Source: Lotus japonicus
Lineage: Eukaryota > Streptophyta > Magnoliopsida > Fabales > Fabaceae
Direction: 5' to 3'
Assembly: GCF_012489685.1 (NCBI RefSeq)
Contig: NC_080044.1
Location: forward strand, 71,906,732-71,970,731
Length of the DNA stretch: 64,000 nt
Shown here one piece after another: positions 22,863 through 36,214 of the stretch. Made by a program: the position numbers and the translations under genes. Numbering within the stretch: position 1 is the stretch's first letter; the number at the start of each line of letters is the position of its first letter. The notes under the pieces were generated by a model. That model saw only the letters and a list, made by a program, of their open reading frames with translations, made no database searches and had not been told where the DNA came from.

Positions 22863-22988
22863 TATGTATATATTCACCAGATAAGAGATAGAGATGTGTG
22901 TTTGGTGTTGCACTACTGTGATGCATATGTATATATTCACCAGATAAGAGATAGAGATGTGTGTTTGGTGTTGCACTACTGTGATGCA
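22863..22988. repeat. 63-bp tandem duplication in the Helitron
   Basis: Two nearly identical copies in a row, each containing TATTCACCAGATAAGAGATA and TGTTTGGTGTTGCACTACTG. A frame across it repeats the same 21 residues, but this does not make it a gene. Confidence 0.95.
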
Positions 22989-24442
22989 TATATAGTTTTA
23001 CTGACTTAGTTCATATATTCTACATCTATCTATCATCATTACATATATTAAAAGTCACTTTTCGAAGGCAATATTAGATTTTATAATTAATCATTGTTCT
23101 ACTATGGTTCAATTAATCAAATTTTAGTGTGATTGGAAGTCTTGCTTGCATGAGTGTGTAATTATCACATTACGATTTAGTATCAGCATATGTTTTTGAT
23201 TTGATTATTGTACTTTCAACAACAGTGCTACATAAAGCAAAGAGTTGTTTTAGTCGTTCAACAAATATAATGGGTCTACAATTTCTAGAGGGGTTTTCTT
23301 CCATTCATCTTCTTTAGTAGCATGTGATTAGTTTCCCTTTACAAATAGATCTGATTGGTTATGGAAACCACTGGAAGGCCATAGCCAAAAAGTGGCTTCA
23401 ATTCATTCTTTGGCTTTCATATCTGTCTGCAAATTTGATTGCTATCTTTGCACTATGATAACTAGATTGATGTTGCACATATTGCTATTATGTTTGGTGG
23501 TCTTTAGTCTATCCTACTCTAACATGTCTATCAATCTCACTTCATGAGTTCTTGATTTTCTATTACTTAGAATGCAGATACGGCTGGAAGCTACTGATTT
23601 GGAAGCAAGTTTCATTTGAATTAGCATGAGTTCATATTAATTCATGTTAAAGTTGGACAACAATCAGGAATAGCACCTAGGATTGCTGCTGATTTGGAAG
23701 CAAGTTTCATTTGATTTTTTAATTAGAAATAAATATTTTAAAGATTTAAATTCAAAATGTGATACCTTCTTACTTTATGAAGTGCTTTTTTATGCCCGAG
23801 AACAGACTCTGGTTGCAGTGAAAACAAAATTAGCATATGATGTTAGGTATTGTGTGGAATTTGTGAGTGTGTTTGTGGATAATTTATAAGAAAAACGGTG
23901 GTGATAGTGGGGTAGAGAAATCTGAGAGAGATTTTGATGTAAATGGAGATTTTTCTTTCTTATGAGATTGGACTTTTAACCCTTATCCACACCATTCGAA
24001 ATTTCCATTACTATTATTTTCGACACTTATGTCACTGACAAATAATAATTAGGTTCTGATGTAATGTATATTCTTTGTAATGGAGAATTAAGTAGTTGTT
24101 TTTAAGAGTCTTTTATATATAATTCAGATGCAAACCGTATGCACTCAGCTATCACTTGAGCACTAGAGCAAGTAAAGGGAGCATACTACGACTGCTTTAC
24201 TATTCTAAATTTTTTTTATCGCAGAAATGCTCCGGTAAGTACAACAAGCTCAAAAGCAGAATAGCATGATGAAACTACTAGATATTATTAATGAACCAAA
24301 CCTTTCAGTTCCAAACTGTCAAGACCTTCGCTAGAAATTTGTTCTAAAGTACGCCTATTAGTACTACTATAAGAGCAAAGTAACATGCTTCTTATATTGG
24401 GAGATAGACAAAAGCAGAGGTTGCCTTAGTAAGCTTTCTCAC

Positions 24443-24628
24443 CTGGATCAACAGAAAAAGCAACTGAAACTCGATCGATGAAAGTTGGAATGACAAGGTT
24501 TACTCTTAAAGTCTTCGGCAGGAGGAGGATACAAGAGATCGACCTTGAAGCAAGCAAGGTATGGTGGGTGTCATCATCTTCATCGATATTATCCACCAGA
24601 TAGACTTGAGAAAAGACTTTCAGGCATC
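24443..24628 (-). other. Exon-like segment inside the Helitron, unknown gene
   Basis: On the minus strand a 186-nt stretch is open in one frame, preceded by CTTACTCTCAG (acceptor) and followed by GTGAGA (donor) after GATCCAG, with the same phase at both ends. It reads QVYLVDNIDEDDDTHHTLL and later PTFIDRVSVAFSVDPG. I do not recognise the protein. A captured host exon is the natural reading in a Helitron. Confidence 0.4.
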
Positions 24629-25452
24629 CTGAGAGTAAGGAGAAGCTGGATCTAAATGTATTAGAAAGAGCCTAAAAGCTTTTATATATAGGAAGAATAT
24701 TTTACATGAAAATACTTCTACATAAAAATAAATGTTAATAAGATTTCATCGGAATTTTTTTTTGTTACGAGAAAAACATAATATAATATAGTTTGATGTT
24801 AATTTTTTACTACATAATAATATAGTCCACTTTAATTTTTTTGTACAAATTATTATAGGAGTTAAATTCTCCTACGGGAAGAAATATATTTTAACAAGAA
24901 AGTACCTTCATTAAGTATTAATTAATGTATCAAATACAATAACAAATTTCGCGGTACATTCTTTTTTTTTCTAAGATTAAAATGTGTTCTGAATGCTTTA
25001 TTGGTGATTTTTCATATCTATAATTTGTGTTATTGTCTTTAGGCTCATGAAGAATGTGAAACGACTTCATGTTGATATGAGTCAAACTTAGTTTATTTTA
25101 CTGTGTAAAAAATGAACTCGCATAATCACGTACATAAAGAATCTTTTCTCTTTTTTTTCATTGTAGATTAAATCAGCTATTGTTTATTAGTCATCATTAA
25201 ACCACATCCCTTAATATGTTTTGCATAATTTGAGATTTGGTTAACCAATTTTTTTATTAGTTATTCAATTGGACGAAGTTCAATCTATGCAACAAGGGTT
25301 TTAATTTAAGACTTTTTGTCCACTTTGCTCATCATTTCATACTCTTCTATTTCATCAGTTGTTTATTATATTTTTAATGATCAAGGTATTAATTGACCTA
25401 TCAAATATAATATATGTATTCCCCGTGCAACGCGCGGGTAAAAAACACTAGT

Positions 25453-25895
25453 AATACTAGAAAATGTAATTTGGATACCATAATAGTACTTGTAGAACTT
25501 AAGGCCATTCGGGTAGCAGTGGAATCGTTGAGGGCTGTTAGCTTTCCTAAAGTTGTGATTGAAAGTGATTCGAAGGAGGCAATTGCAGCGATAGAGAGCC
25601 AGAAAGCCTTGTAAATCCGTACAGGGACCTAGTTGACACTATTCGTCGAGGACTGCCAACTCATATGGAGGTTAAATTTCACCATGTGTTATGAGAGGCG
25701 AACTCAGTCGCGGATTGCCTAGCTAGGACGACACATGTGTTTGGATTTGAGACACATATTTTGCATTTTCCACTAGCATAATGTAGGAGCTTGCTTAGCC
25801 AGGATACGGATGAGGCATTAGCTTCTATACATGTTCCTGTAGTTTAGCGTTTTTTCGCTTTCCCGGCCCTGCCCCACTATATTACCAAAAAAAAA
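25453..25895 (+). pseudogene. 5'-truncated LINE 3' end (RNase H-like region)
   Basis: The frame reads ELKAIRVAVESLRA, then FPKVVIESDSKEAIAAIESQ, then after a frameshift THMEVKFHHVLREANSVADC: the RNase H-like fold found at the end of plant LINE ORF2. It ends with ATTACC and a poly(A) of about 12 (25881-25895). The 5' limit abuts the Helitron terminus. Several stops; not functional. Confidence 0.75.
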
Positions 25896-26255
25896 AAAGA
25901 GATAGATCAACCAAAAGAAAATAAGAGTATGATTTGAGTGTGCAACACCTGAGTGAAGCGCGAGTAGAATAGGAAATGAAATGAGTATGGAATTGGATAA
26001 TGGCGGTTAGGATATACACAACAAACATACAATTAAGAATAATAAATACTATATAATATGATACTACTATATAATAAAATAATGTTAATATAAATATGAT
26101 GTGATATGATATGATGTTACTGAATTTGGAGCTAAGTTTTGTTTACAAAGTCACTTAGAACAGAACAGAACGTTTACGACACCTCCTCTTCCTTCTCCCG
26201 AAACGATCGCATCTTCATTCTTTCTTCACATTCTTCCATTCCATTCTCATTCCTA
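25896..26255 (+). promoter_or_regulatory. Presumed promoter and 5' UTR of the MFP2 gene
   Basis: A 360-bp gap between the LINE tail and the MFP2 start codon. A pyrimidine-rich stretch at 26180-26245 fits a plant 5' UTR. I cannot place the start site or a TATA box with confidence because the region at 26036-26115 is uniformly AT-rich. Confidence 0.4.
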
Positions 26256-29200
26256 ATGGCTACCAAAGGACGCACGCTCATGGAGGTTGGACCCGATGGG
26301 GTTGCCATCATCACCATCATCAACCCTCCTGTCAATTCTCTTTCCTTTGATGGTACTATCACCGTTTCATTTCCCTGCTTCCATTTTCCCTCTTTGCTCC
26401 TTTCATCGCATGCCCATTATTTTGTTTATTCAAAAGTTTCTATTTTTGATTTTTTTATGCTGTTTTGATCATGCCCCAGATTGTGTGTGTGTGTGTGTAT
26501 ATATATATATAATTTTCTCTTGATCTTGAACTTGATGATATAATAGTGATACCATTGGGTTGATTCCAGCATTTTTGTTTCTGAATTTTCATCTACACTT
26601 ATGTTATGTGTGCTGCTATTATTTGATGAATGAGATGGATGACAGTGGATAACAGATGTTGTGGAGTTGAATCTCACTCTATTTTCTTCATAGGTTACTT
26701 TCTAGTTTCTATTAGTTAAAATTATCTTATGTTGCTCATTTATCTCTCTCTGTCTCTCCAGTATTGCGCAGTTTGAAGGAGAGTTTTGACCAGGCTATAC
26801 AGAGAGATGATGTCAAGGCAATTGTTGTTACAGGTATTGCACTGCGCTTTTCAATTGAACAGCTTATACAACTAATTTGGAAGGGATGACACTTAAGTTT
26901 GTTCAATTTAATGAGATAGACTTGGCTATTAGATAGGATTTGATGTCGAAAGTCATGCCATAGATTGGTGATGATTAGGGTCTATTTGGTTTCTATTTGA
27001 ATTTTCAATTTTAATTATAAAACTGTCACCTTATTTTCATTTTTTCCCCTGTTTTTAAAGTTTTGTAATGAAAACAGTATATGAAACGAAGTGAAAACAA
27101 GGTGGAGGTTTAATAGTGAAAATTGAAAAGAAAAAATGGAAATAGAAATCAAACATATTCTAACCGAGAACTTGTTTTGTTCCAGGTTAAACTTTGCTAT
27201 TGTAAATCTAAAACTTTTGAAATGAGAAAAGGAGAATGTGATAGATAACCACCACTTGAGCCTGTAATCTTTTATCCAAATCCTCCATGACCACTTGAGC
27301 AATGACCAAGTGGAAACTTCGGTAGCTAGTATCTTATATATCTAATGAAATATTTATCCTTGACTGAATCGAGAAGTCTTTGACCCGCCTAAAAAATCAG
27401 TGTGTTTTTCACGAATCCTTTTATTCCAACATCAACTACATTGAAATCTTTCATGCCTTCAAGATTAGTCGTCCTTAACTAGACTAACTCCTATGATATG
27501 ATTGTGACATTGTGATAAACACTGAAGTTTCAAACTGTAAAGAACTAAGATGATCTATTGAGAAGATAAAGAGGGAAAAGAAAATGAAACATTAAGCTAG
27601 TTTTGGGCTTTACAAATGATAATTCTTGGCCAACTGGATTATAACTGCAGCATGATTGATGAATCTTATGTTACTTTATTAGGTGCAAAGGGAAAGTTTT
27701 CTGGAGGTTTTGATATTAGTGCATTTGGTGGTGTTCAACAGTCAAAAGGTACTTTCAATTAATTTTTTGGAAGGAGTGGTCTTTTTGTTATAGTTAAGTT
27801 CATACTCATTATCTGACTCTTTCCCTTACCATCATGTAGAGCGTCAAAAGCCTGGTTGGGTATCGATAGATATCATCACTGATACAATTGAAGGTACTTT
27901 GACTTTCACCAAATTCTTTACTTGTAATTCATCTGTCCTTTTGTGCTATGCTGAATCTGTTCTCTTCATTTTTCAGCGGCAAAGAAGCCCTCAGTTGCTG
28001 CCATTGATGGCCTCGCCTTGGGTGGGGGCTTAGAGGTTGCAATGGTATGAACTACTAACTCTTTACAGAAAGAAACTTTTGTCTGTGTTTTCTACAAAAT
28101 ATTTAGCAGTGCTTTCTCTATAGGCGTGCAACACACGGTTATCAACTTCAACTGCTCAACTAGGTTTACCTGAACTTCAGCTTGGAATAATTCCTGGATT
28201 TGGAGGTAATAAATTGAACTAATTCCTCTCTATTTTTCATCAAGTTTACATATATTCTGTGTATGAATTTATATTGAGTACTTGAGAAGAAATAAAGAAG
28301 AAACTGAAATGAAAAATTTACTCAAGCATCATTTATTTTATTTTACCAACGGTATGTCTAATGGTAAGGAGAAGTATTTTTCTGGTGCATGCATCATACA
28401 TAGTTACGTACTAAAGTAAATATGAAAAATTCCTGTGAACTTTTTGGTATGCATGTGATAGAATAATGGATGAGGCTGGGTCAAGGTTCTGAAATCAAGC
28501 CAAGAAAATAAACCTGGTCCTACTGACGTAGGCCTAAATGCAAGGCACAGCAATAGCCAGACGGAAGGTGTGTATCAGAGTATATGAGAGAAGGGGGGAT
28601 CGGGGGAGTCAATTATAGAGAGAAAATGAGTATTTGGTTAGTTATTAGGGAATGCTGTCCACTGATATACTTCACACTAGGATGGGGTACATTGTAAATA
28701 CTGATTTCAACTGTCGTTTCTGGAGCCAGGGTATCATCACCTTTTGGCGTGAGCATCTACTCTTATTTTTACTTCATTACTATATTTCCACCAATATAAT
28801 CTCTCTCTGAATTTGTTCTTATCAATTGGGGCTCTCGTTGTGGGTTGAGGGAGATCATAGCTTAGTGCATGCAATCCCAAATATGGGTTGGTATCTAGTC
28901 AATATCAGGGTTCCTCAGAGTGGTTTTTGGCCAGAAGACACCTTGATATTATGGTGAAGGAAATCATAGGAAAAAGTTGTTGTGTTTCAAGAGTGGGCTT
29001 CCTATAGCCCAATGCACCAATGCCCCGATCTGCGCCTTGAACTACTTACATGGCAGGGAGAGGAAGTTGATACGCCTTTAGGGGCTCTATTAGTAGAAGA
29101 GGTGAGTATAGACCATGGGGAGTGAGATATGGTTTCTTGTATGGTGGATGCTGGAAGCGTAGATACTTGAGACATAGCGAACTCCAAAACTATAAGAATC

Positions 29201-32200
29201 GAAGGCTTTCCAATATTACTGCTTATTGACAGTGGGGTTAGCCACGGCTTAATTACTAAGGAGTTGGTCAAACCAAGATTTTTTCCATCAGCCTAGGGGA
29301 TGGGAGTAACTGTTTTATTTACCCAAGAAAAATGTAACAGCTGGTGATCATCATCGATTGGAATAAATTTCAAGTAAATGCCTACATCCTAGAATTAGGA
29401 GATATCAATCCAGTTCTCAGGGTAAGGGGCCAAAGACTCTAGGAGAAACATCTTCATTTCGGAATGAGAAAAATAATAGTTTCCAACTGAATGGGAAGAT
29501 TTTGACACTGAAGCGATAACAAATGGGTGAGAAACAGGTCGCTGCAGCATTATAACAGGCTTTGCAAACAGAAGAAGGAGAATGGAGGTATCCTCAGGTT
29601 GGATCTAATGAGATACTAAAGACTTTAAAGGATAAACAAGAGGAGTTGGAGCTGTTATTACTAGGTCATCAACAAGTTATTCACAAGCCACAGAGCCTTC
29701 GACTCGAAAGGGCTGATTGCCCAAATAAGCAGACTTCATTCCAGTCAAACATCCTTTTACAGTTTACTGCCAAGAACATTGCTGAACACTTGCGAAGGAG
29801 GCTGCCTAGGACTTATCTTAGGTGTTTCAACTGTAAAAAACCTAGATATTGGATTCTGTGGTTGTCTTGGACTCTTGGTCTGAGTTTTGGTATAATACTG
29901 CCTTTCACTTTTCCTCCATTTGAAATAGTTTATGGATGTTCCCCTTCCACGATAACACACCATCTCATTGGGGAAGAGTCAGTTAGAGAGAGAGAATGCG
30001 TATTTGATTGGTTTATTAGGGAATGCTTTCTACAAGAAGTGGCACGTCTTGAATGCTGATTTCAATTGTAGTTTTTGGGAGCCAGGGTATCATCACCTCT
30101 TGGCTTGGGCTCTTCTGCCTATCATTGCTATGCTGTCATTACTCATTACTATACTTCCATGAACATAGCCTCCCTTTGAATTTGTTCTGATCTGCATATC
30201 ATGATTACCTTCGATGAATTCATTACCTATTTTCTATGCATCTCTATATGCATGACTTTCTTATTATTTCCTGTTTGGTAAACATATCAGTAACCACTGT
30301 TATTAGACGTTGTTAAGTGTCGTGTGTTACAGAGGAGATCTGTTTGAAGCTTAAATCTTATAAACATGCTTTTAATAAGTTGATTAATTAAGCTAACTTA
30401 AGTGAAAATTCAGACCAGAGTCTTGATTTGATACCTTAATTTAACTCTTATGTTAGGTAGGGCTAGAATTGGTTGAAAAAACAGAGAGAAGTCAGACCAT
30501 GAGCGACAGCGAATTGTTACTCCTTTTTTTTTCCCTTTAGTGCTGTTAACCTTGAGTTGTAAACTGTTTTAGGAACACAGCGACTTCCTCGTCTTGTTGG
30601 TCTGGCAAAGGCGCTTGAGATGATGTTGGTATGCTACGTTCTATACTTCTTTTTAATAACTTTGATATTCTGCTCAATATGAAGAACTGAACTGAAAAGC
30701 TGATGTGCCCAAATTCAAGTGATCGACAAACAACATATCAACTGTTCTATGTTTAAATATCATTAGACAGGAAATTTGCAATTTTTTGGTTCAGTTCTCC
30801 ACTTTGAGTAGAATGACACTTTACTTTTTATGTTTTTTTTTTTTGAGTTGTCGCTTTAGTGTGTTTGGCTTGTGATTTTCAATTAATTTCTTCACCACTG
30901 GCTGATTTTACTTTTTGTTAACAAATTAAGACTTCAAAGCCAGTTAAAGGGGAGGAAGCTTTTAGTTTGGGGCTAGTGGATGCTTTGGTATCACCTGCTG
31001 AGTTGGTCAACACTGCGCGGCAGTGGGCCCTGGATATTGTGGACCGTCGACGACCATGGATGGCTAGTCTTTACAAGACTGACAAAATAGAACCACTTGG
31101 GGAAGCAAGAGAGATATTGAAATTTGCCCGAGCTCAGGCTCGAAAACAGGCTCCTAACCTCAAGCATCCTTTGGTTTGCATTGATGTTATTGAAGCAGGA
31201 ATAATTTCTGGTCCCCGTGAAGGACTCTGGAAGGTTCTCATCTGTCTCCAGTATACTTTCCCCCCTTCATATTACTGTTTGCAGAAATGTGTATGACTTT
31301 GTGTTTGGTGCTTGAAGGAAGCTGAAGCATTTGAAGAATTGGTGCGGTCTGATACTTGCAAAAGCTTAGTTCACATTTTTTTTGCTCAAAGAGGAACAAC
31401 TAAGGTTTGCTGAAGTTTCATGTCTTAATCTTACCTCTATTTCTTTACCTTTGAGTGAGGAGATGTCTTTGCATGGCTGCAAGAGTTATTAAAAAAGGAA
31501 GCATTTGTAATCTAGCTAAAAACCATACATAACTTCTCCTTAGAAGTGAGCCTAATTTGTGAGTGTTTTATTGAATTTAGTGGAAGTTCTGCAAGAACTA
31601 CACTTCCACCCTCTTTTCTCTAATTTCTGTCATTTATATATTTGAAATTTAAATAATAATGTGGGGTGTTCCTTCACCCTTTGGGTGTGGAACTTATCTC
31701 TGCTTGAATGTCGGCTTAGCCTAGCCATAAGGTGCTTCGTGTGGTTTGCAAATCCCTGCCCCGCAGGTAAGGTCCGCCCATATGGAGCTTAGTTTCCCAA
31801 CTAAGCCACAGTGCTAGTTTGTTCTTCCAATTTTTTCAGGTCTTCAGCTTGGCTTCGTATTGAGCTGTGCTTACTGGTTACTCTCAAGTGCCAGAATGTA
31901 GGGAATAAAGGACTAAGCCTATGACCTCTATAGCTGCTAAGCCCAAGTGGGCTGTCTATATAGAATAGTAATGGCCAAAGACTAAATATAGCCTTTATGT
32001 TCTGCTAAGTACCTTTCAAAATTTTATGATAGTTAACGTTGAAGACTGAAATGTTGTTTCAGGTAAAGTTGAGATTATTTGAGAAGTTAGATTTACTAGA
32101 GTAATTATAGCTTAACAAGATCTATCCATACAGCTTTTGCGTTGTGATTTGACCAAAATATTTAGTTTTGAACTCAACGATTGCGATGCTTTGGCCTGGT

Positions 32201-34958
32201 GAACTGTCTATGTAATTCTGTATACAGTTTCAGATATTGAAATTTGCGAATACTGACCCATCTGGGATCTGTGCCTAAATGCATATCTTGAATTTGAAAG
32301 TACTATTTCCTGGCTTGAGGTTTTGTTTTTTTTCTTAATACATTTCTCTTAAAAGAAAATATAGCAACAAATAAGGTTGTGGAGCGTGCATTAGGCTGAT
32401 GCTGAGTAATGACTTCTATAAATATGAATTTTCCTATACCTCTTGGCATGAACAGGTACCTGGGGTTACTGATCGTGGTCTAATTCCAAGGCATGTGAAA
32501 AAGGTTGCCATCCTTGGTGGAGGTCTAATGGGCTCTGGAATAGCAACAGCTTTAATTCTTAGTAACTATCCTGTCATATTGAAAGAAGTAAATCAAAAGT
32601 TCTTGGATGCTGGTATCAATAGGATTAAAGGTGAGAACTAATTCTTTAAGTTAGCTTGCACTAGTCACTAATCACACTTCTTTAATTAAGAAATAAGTGA
32701 TGCTGTTCTCATGTAGAGTTTTTCCTGTTTGTGCAGCGAATTTAAACAGCCGCGTTAAGAAAGGTAAAATGACCCAGGAAAAATTTGAAAAGACCTTCTC
32801 TCTTGTCAAAGGTTCCCTTGACTATGAAAGCTTCAGAGATGTGGACATGGTGATAGAGGTGCATTAATGAACTCTGAATTAAATTTGCTCATTAACAGTC
32901 ATCCGTATCAGGGTTGCACGTCCAAAGCTTTGGCAATTATGAACTGTTAGTTTTTGATTTTATGTTTGGACAGGCTGTTATTGAGAATGTTTCCTTAAAG
33001 CAACAGATCTTTGCTGATCTTGAAAAGTATTGTCCACCTCATTGTATACTGGCCAGTAACACTTCCACAATTGACTTGGACCTGATTGGAGAGAAGACCA
33101 AATCTCAAGATAGAATTATTGGAGCCCATTTCTTTAGGTGGTATATTGTATTTTGAAACTGTTTCTTCCTTTGCAGTATCCTTCGAACTAAAAACGCTTG
33201 TCTTGTACTTCTGCAGTCCTGCACATGTTATGCCACTTCTGGAAATTGTACGAACCAAGCAGACTTCTCCCCAAATAATAGTTGACTTGCTAGATATTTC
33301 AAAGAAGATAAAAAAAACTCCGGTAGTGGTTGGAAACTGTACAGGATTTGCTGTTAATCGGATTTTCTTCCCATACACGCAAGCAGCTCTCTTTCTTGTT
33401 GAACGTGGTGCAGATGTTTATCAAATTGATAAAGTAATAACAAAATTCGGGATGCCCATGGGGCCTTTCAGGTATCAAAACTTGGATAAGGTTTTGAGTC
33501 TGATATATATGCTCAACGACTTCTTGAGGGGTCTAATTTGTCAAATTTACTGATGCAGATTGTGTGACCTTGTCGGTTTTGGCGTGGCGATTGCAACCGG
33601 CACACAATTTGTTCAGAATTTTCCTGAGCGAACTTATAAATCAATGCTTATTCCACTTTTGCAAGAGGATAAGAGAGCTGGTAAAGATAAAACCTGTATT
33701 AGTTTGATATCTGATGAGATAACTGTGTAATTTAACTACATAAAATTAAAAGCTCTGGTGTGTTAATTCTAGACAAGTGTCTGACAATCTTTGTTCAAAT
33801 TTTTTCTAACAGGTGAAACAACTCGCAAAGGGTTTTATTTGTATGATGATAAACGCAAACCTAGTCCTGATCCTGAATTGAAGAACTATATTGAGAAGGC
33901 TAGGAGCACTTCGGGTGCTTCCGTTGATCCTAAGGTTGATTTTTTGTCCCTCATAATTCATTCCATTTTTATTGGTCAGGGAGGAAACAAAATTTAATAT
34001 TTTGTTAAGTTCCACTGGATCTGACATTGTGGACCTGAACCTGGACAGCTTGTTAAGTTACAAGAAAAGGACATTATAGAGATGATCTTCTTTCCTGTGG
34101 TGAATGAGGCTTGTCGAGTCCTTGATGAAGGTATCGCGGTCAAAGCAGCAGATCTTGATATATCTGGCATCATGGGCATGGGTTTTCCACCTTACAGGTT
34201 TGTCTTGGTAAATTATTTGGCATATTTCGCAAAACTTTGTACTTGTTCTAAATTTTTGCATTGATTTCATCAGGGGAGGTATCATATTCTGGGCTGATTC
34301 TCTTGGATCCAAATACATATATTCAAGATTGGAGAAATGGTCAGAGCTGTATGGAGAATTCTTCAAGCCTTGTGCTTACTTGGCTGCAAGAGCTGCCAAA
34401 GGGATTCCTCTGGTGAGTAATCTTAGCGCGTTTCTCTCTCTTACTGGGATATTAGGCTCATTTATTTTTAACTTAAGATAGATAGTAAAAGGTAACTTTC
34501 AGATCCAATGAGCACTTTACTAACACATAGCACTAGTACCCAGAAAATCAAGATCTTCTTATGGAATTTGTCTTTACAACTATGCATGGTACTATCATTA
34601 TATAGTATTGATTAGAATAAAAGGCCATAATAGCCAACTTTTTATTTGTTAGCTGCTTTAACTCTTAGCTGTTAGAATTCATGTTGACCAAAACCCTCTG
34701 AAAACAAGGCTTAATTTGTCTCATTGAGCTCGTTTGGATGTTGGGCAAAGAGCACTTATTGAAGCTCATCTATTGGATTTTTTAGTAGAGAAACTTTAAT
34801 AAGTGCTCTGGGTCGGTCTCAAAACAAGCTCAATCCTAGTATCAAATGATTGTACTAGACTAGTAAACTGTCTCTTGCAATTTTTGTTGCCCTCTAATGG
34901 AATTTATGTTGTTCTATTGCAGAGTGCCCCGGTGGAGCAAGCTAAGTCACGGCTGTAG
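26256..34958 (+). CDS. MFP2: Peroxisomal beta-oxidation multifunctional protein (enoyl-CoA hydratase / 3-hydroxyacyl-CoA dehydrogenase), MFP2 type
   Basis: Eighteen exons join in frame to 722 aa: 26256-26352, 26762-26833, 27683-27748, 27840-27893, 27977-28044, 28124-28205, 30573-30628, 30931-31233, 31318-31404, 32456-32630, 32737-32858, 32974-33137, 33217-33471, 33559-33680, 33813-33934, 34049-34197, 34274-34412, 34923-34958. The N-terminal crotonase domain starts TLMEVGPDGVAIITIINPPV and has the two catalytic glutamates E116 (LALGGGLEVAM) and E136 (GLPELQLGIIPGFGG). The dehydrogenase domain has the NAD loop AILGGGLMGSGI (about 313-324), then GAHFFSPAH with the catalytic His446 and E458. The C-terminus SRL is a type 1 peroxisomal targeting signal. 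The enzyme hydrates 2-trans-enoyl-CoA and oxidises the L-3-hydroxyacyl-CoA. The N-terminus and SRL end favour MFP2 over AIM1. Length matches the family. Intron 6 carries a retrotransposon. Confidence 0.96.
26480..26512. repeat. (GT)n(AT)n microsatellite in MFP2 intron 1
   Basis: A run of about nine GT units followed by about seven AT units. Confidence 0.9.
28590..30191 (+). mobile_element. Decayed Ty3/gypsy-type LTR retrotransposon in MFP2 intron 6
   Basis: Two diverged direct repeats, about 28594-28826 and 29968-30191, share TTAGGGAATGCT, GAGCCAGGGTATCATCACC and TGAATTTGTTCT and are taken as LTRs. Between them are broken pol pieces in the same direction: an aspartic-protease block (RIEGFPILLLIDSGVSHG at about 29200-29255), a stretch like TLGETSSF with SFQLNGKILTLK (about 29435-29515), and an integrase C-terminal piece ending PFEIVYGCSPST (about 29920-29955). 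RT and RNase H are missing, so the element is internally deleted. It lies in the sense direction of the host gene. LTR borders are approximate. Confidence 0.75.
34724..34833. mobile_element. Short MITE in MFP2 intron 17
   Basis: About 110 bp with inverted ends TTGAGCTCGTTTGG and CAAAACAAGCTCAA and an inner inverted pair AGAGCACTTATT / AATAAGTGCTCT. The whole piece can fold into a hairpin. No coding capacity. Confidence 0.65.
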
Positions 34959-36214
34959 AATCCAAAGAGCTCATTATATGTTTTTTACTTGATTCAATTT
35001 TCCTTTCCCCCGTTATTTCTCCTTTCCAATAATAGAATATAGTTGAGACTTGAGACTTGAGAAAGATCTAAATAATGTATGATGTCAGAATATTTGAGCA
35101 CAGGAGAATTATTTGGTCAAAATAAAAGTACTATAGGATCAGGTATTTGGGTTTCTTCCCTTACAGCCCTCGTTTGTGTTTATTGTTTTAGCATCAATGA
35201 TGGAAATGTAGGGTTGGCTTTAAATGAATGGGTTATCGTGGTTGTAGGTGGTGTTGATGGAGTGGAGTATAATTTCTTCTTTCTATGTTCCTCGTAAATT
35301 TACTACTCCAGTGCTACATCTTCACCCAATAGCTTAAACTTTTGGATAAGTTGGTTCTTAACATGTTATCAGAAATTTTATGACTAGAGTATCATTTAAG
35401 AGTCTTCATCCAAGAGCTTAAGCTTTTGAGATAATTGATTGTTGACACTACAGGCAAGTATGTAGCGAATGATATTGATAATAATTCAATAAGTAAGCAT
35501 GTTAAGCTGAGAGATCACTACAATAATTCCATATTTTGGAGTGTGGGTTCACTGATTCAATCATCCAATTGAGTCAATAATTATGCTGTTCCATGATTAT
35601 TTAGCAACGATCGCTGTTTACTATTTCTTCACATTATGTGATTCTCCTTAGTTGCTCTCTAAGGTACATTGTGGGACAGCCAAAATATGTAACTCTGATA
35701 TGATCATAGTTTAAACTGGTGATAGTGTGAGTGAATCATCTTAATAACTTTGGATTATGTGTCCATGCAGTGAGTCCCTCATTTGTTTAAATAGCTGAGT
35801 TTTTCTGTAAGAGTGTGTTATTTACCAATTTCAACAGCAAATTTACTCAAAAAATTATTAGAGGAAAGAGCCAAAGGATATCTTGAGAGCTGTTTTGTGC
35901 TCGAGTTGAAATCTACCTCACGAAGTGTGATGGTGTTGTGCAGGTTAATTAACTTGGCAAGAGCCAACAAACATGTGTAAATGAAATGCATGTTTCTTTT
36001 GTTGCATTTAAGGGTAAACTTTTAATGCCATTGTTCCCTTAAGGTACAAGTGGTTCCTATACTTGCGCTTTCAGCGTGGTCACCCTTAATTTATAGACAC
36101 AATCAATTCAATTATACAAGTGCTCATTCATCTTTTCCCCCTACTATGGTTTTTTTACTTGACTATTTTTTCAACGTAATTTTGATTTATTGGTATAGAA
36201 GGTGGTTGTCTCAC
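34959..36214. other. 3' flank of MFP2 and intergenic DNA
   Basis: The 3' UTR of MFP2 presumably covers the first few hundred bases. A frame at 35079-35297 lacks family signal. Nothing else recognised. Confidence 0.5.

Larger units (their letters stand above)
21057..25451 (+). mobile_element. Non-autonomous Helitron, ~4.4 kb
   Basis: The 3' end is classic. A hairpin CCCGTG-CAACG-CGCGGG (25422-25438) is followed after a short A-rich spacer by the terminal CTAG (25448-25451) and a host T. The 5' end is taken as TCAATATATATTAG at 21057 after a host A, followed by CTTCTAGCATGACGTGTCGC, which resembles other plant Helitron starts. This gives the expected A|T insertion without target duplication. 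There is no Rep/helicase frame, so it is non-autonomous. Inside are a 63-bp and a ~204-bp tandem repeat and at least one exon-like segment (24443-24628, minus). The 5' limit is less certain than the 3' one. Confidence 0.8.

Noticed and set aside
22824..23009. Frame with a 21-residue repeat
   Set aside because: Produced by the 63-bp tandem duplication in the Helitron; no other coding evidence.
29562..30059. Plus-strand frame of 165 codons in MFP2 intron 6
   Set aside because: It is a join of decayed pol pieces and LTR sequence of the gypsy remnant, not a host gene.
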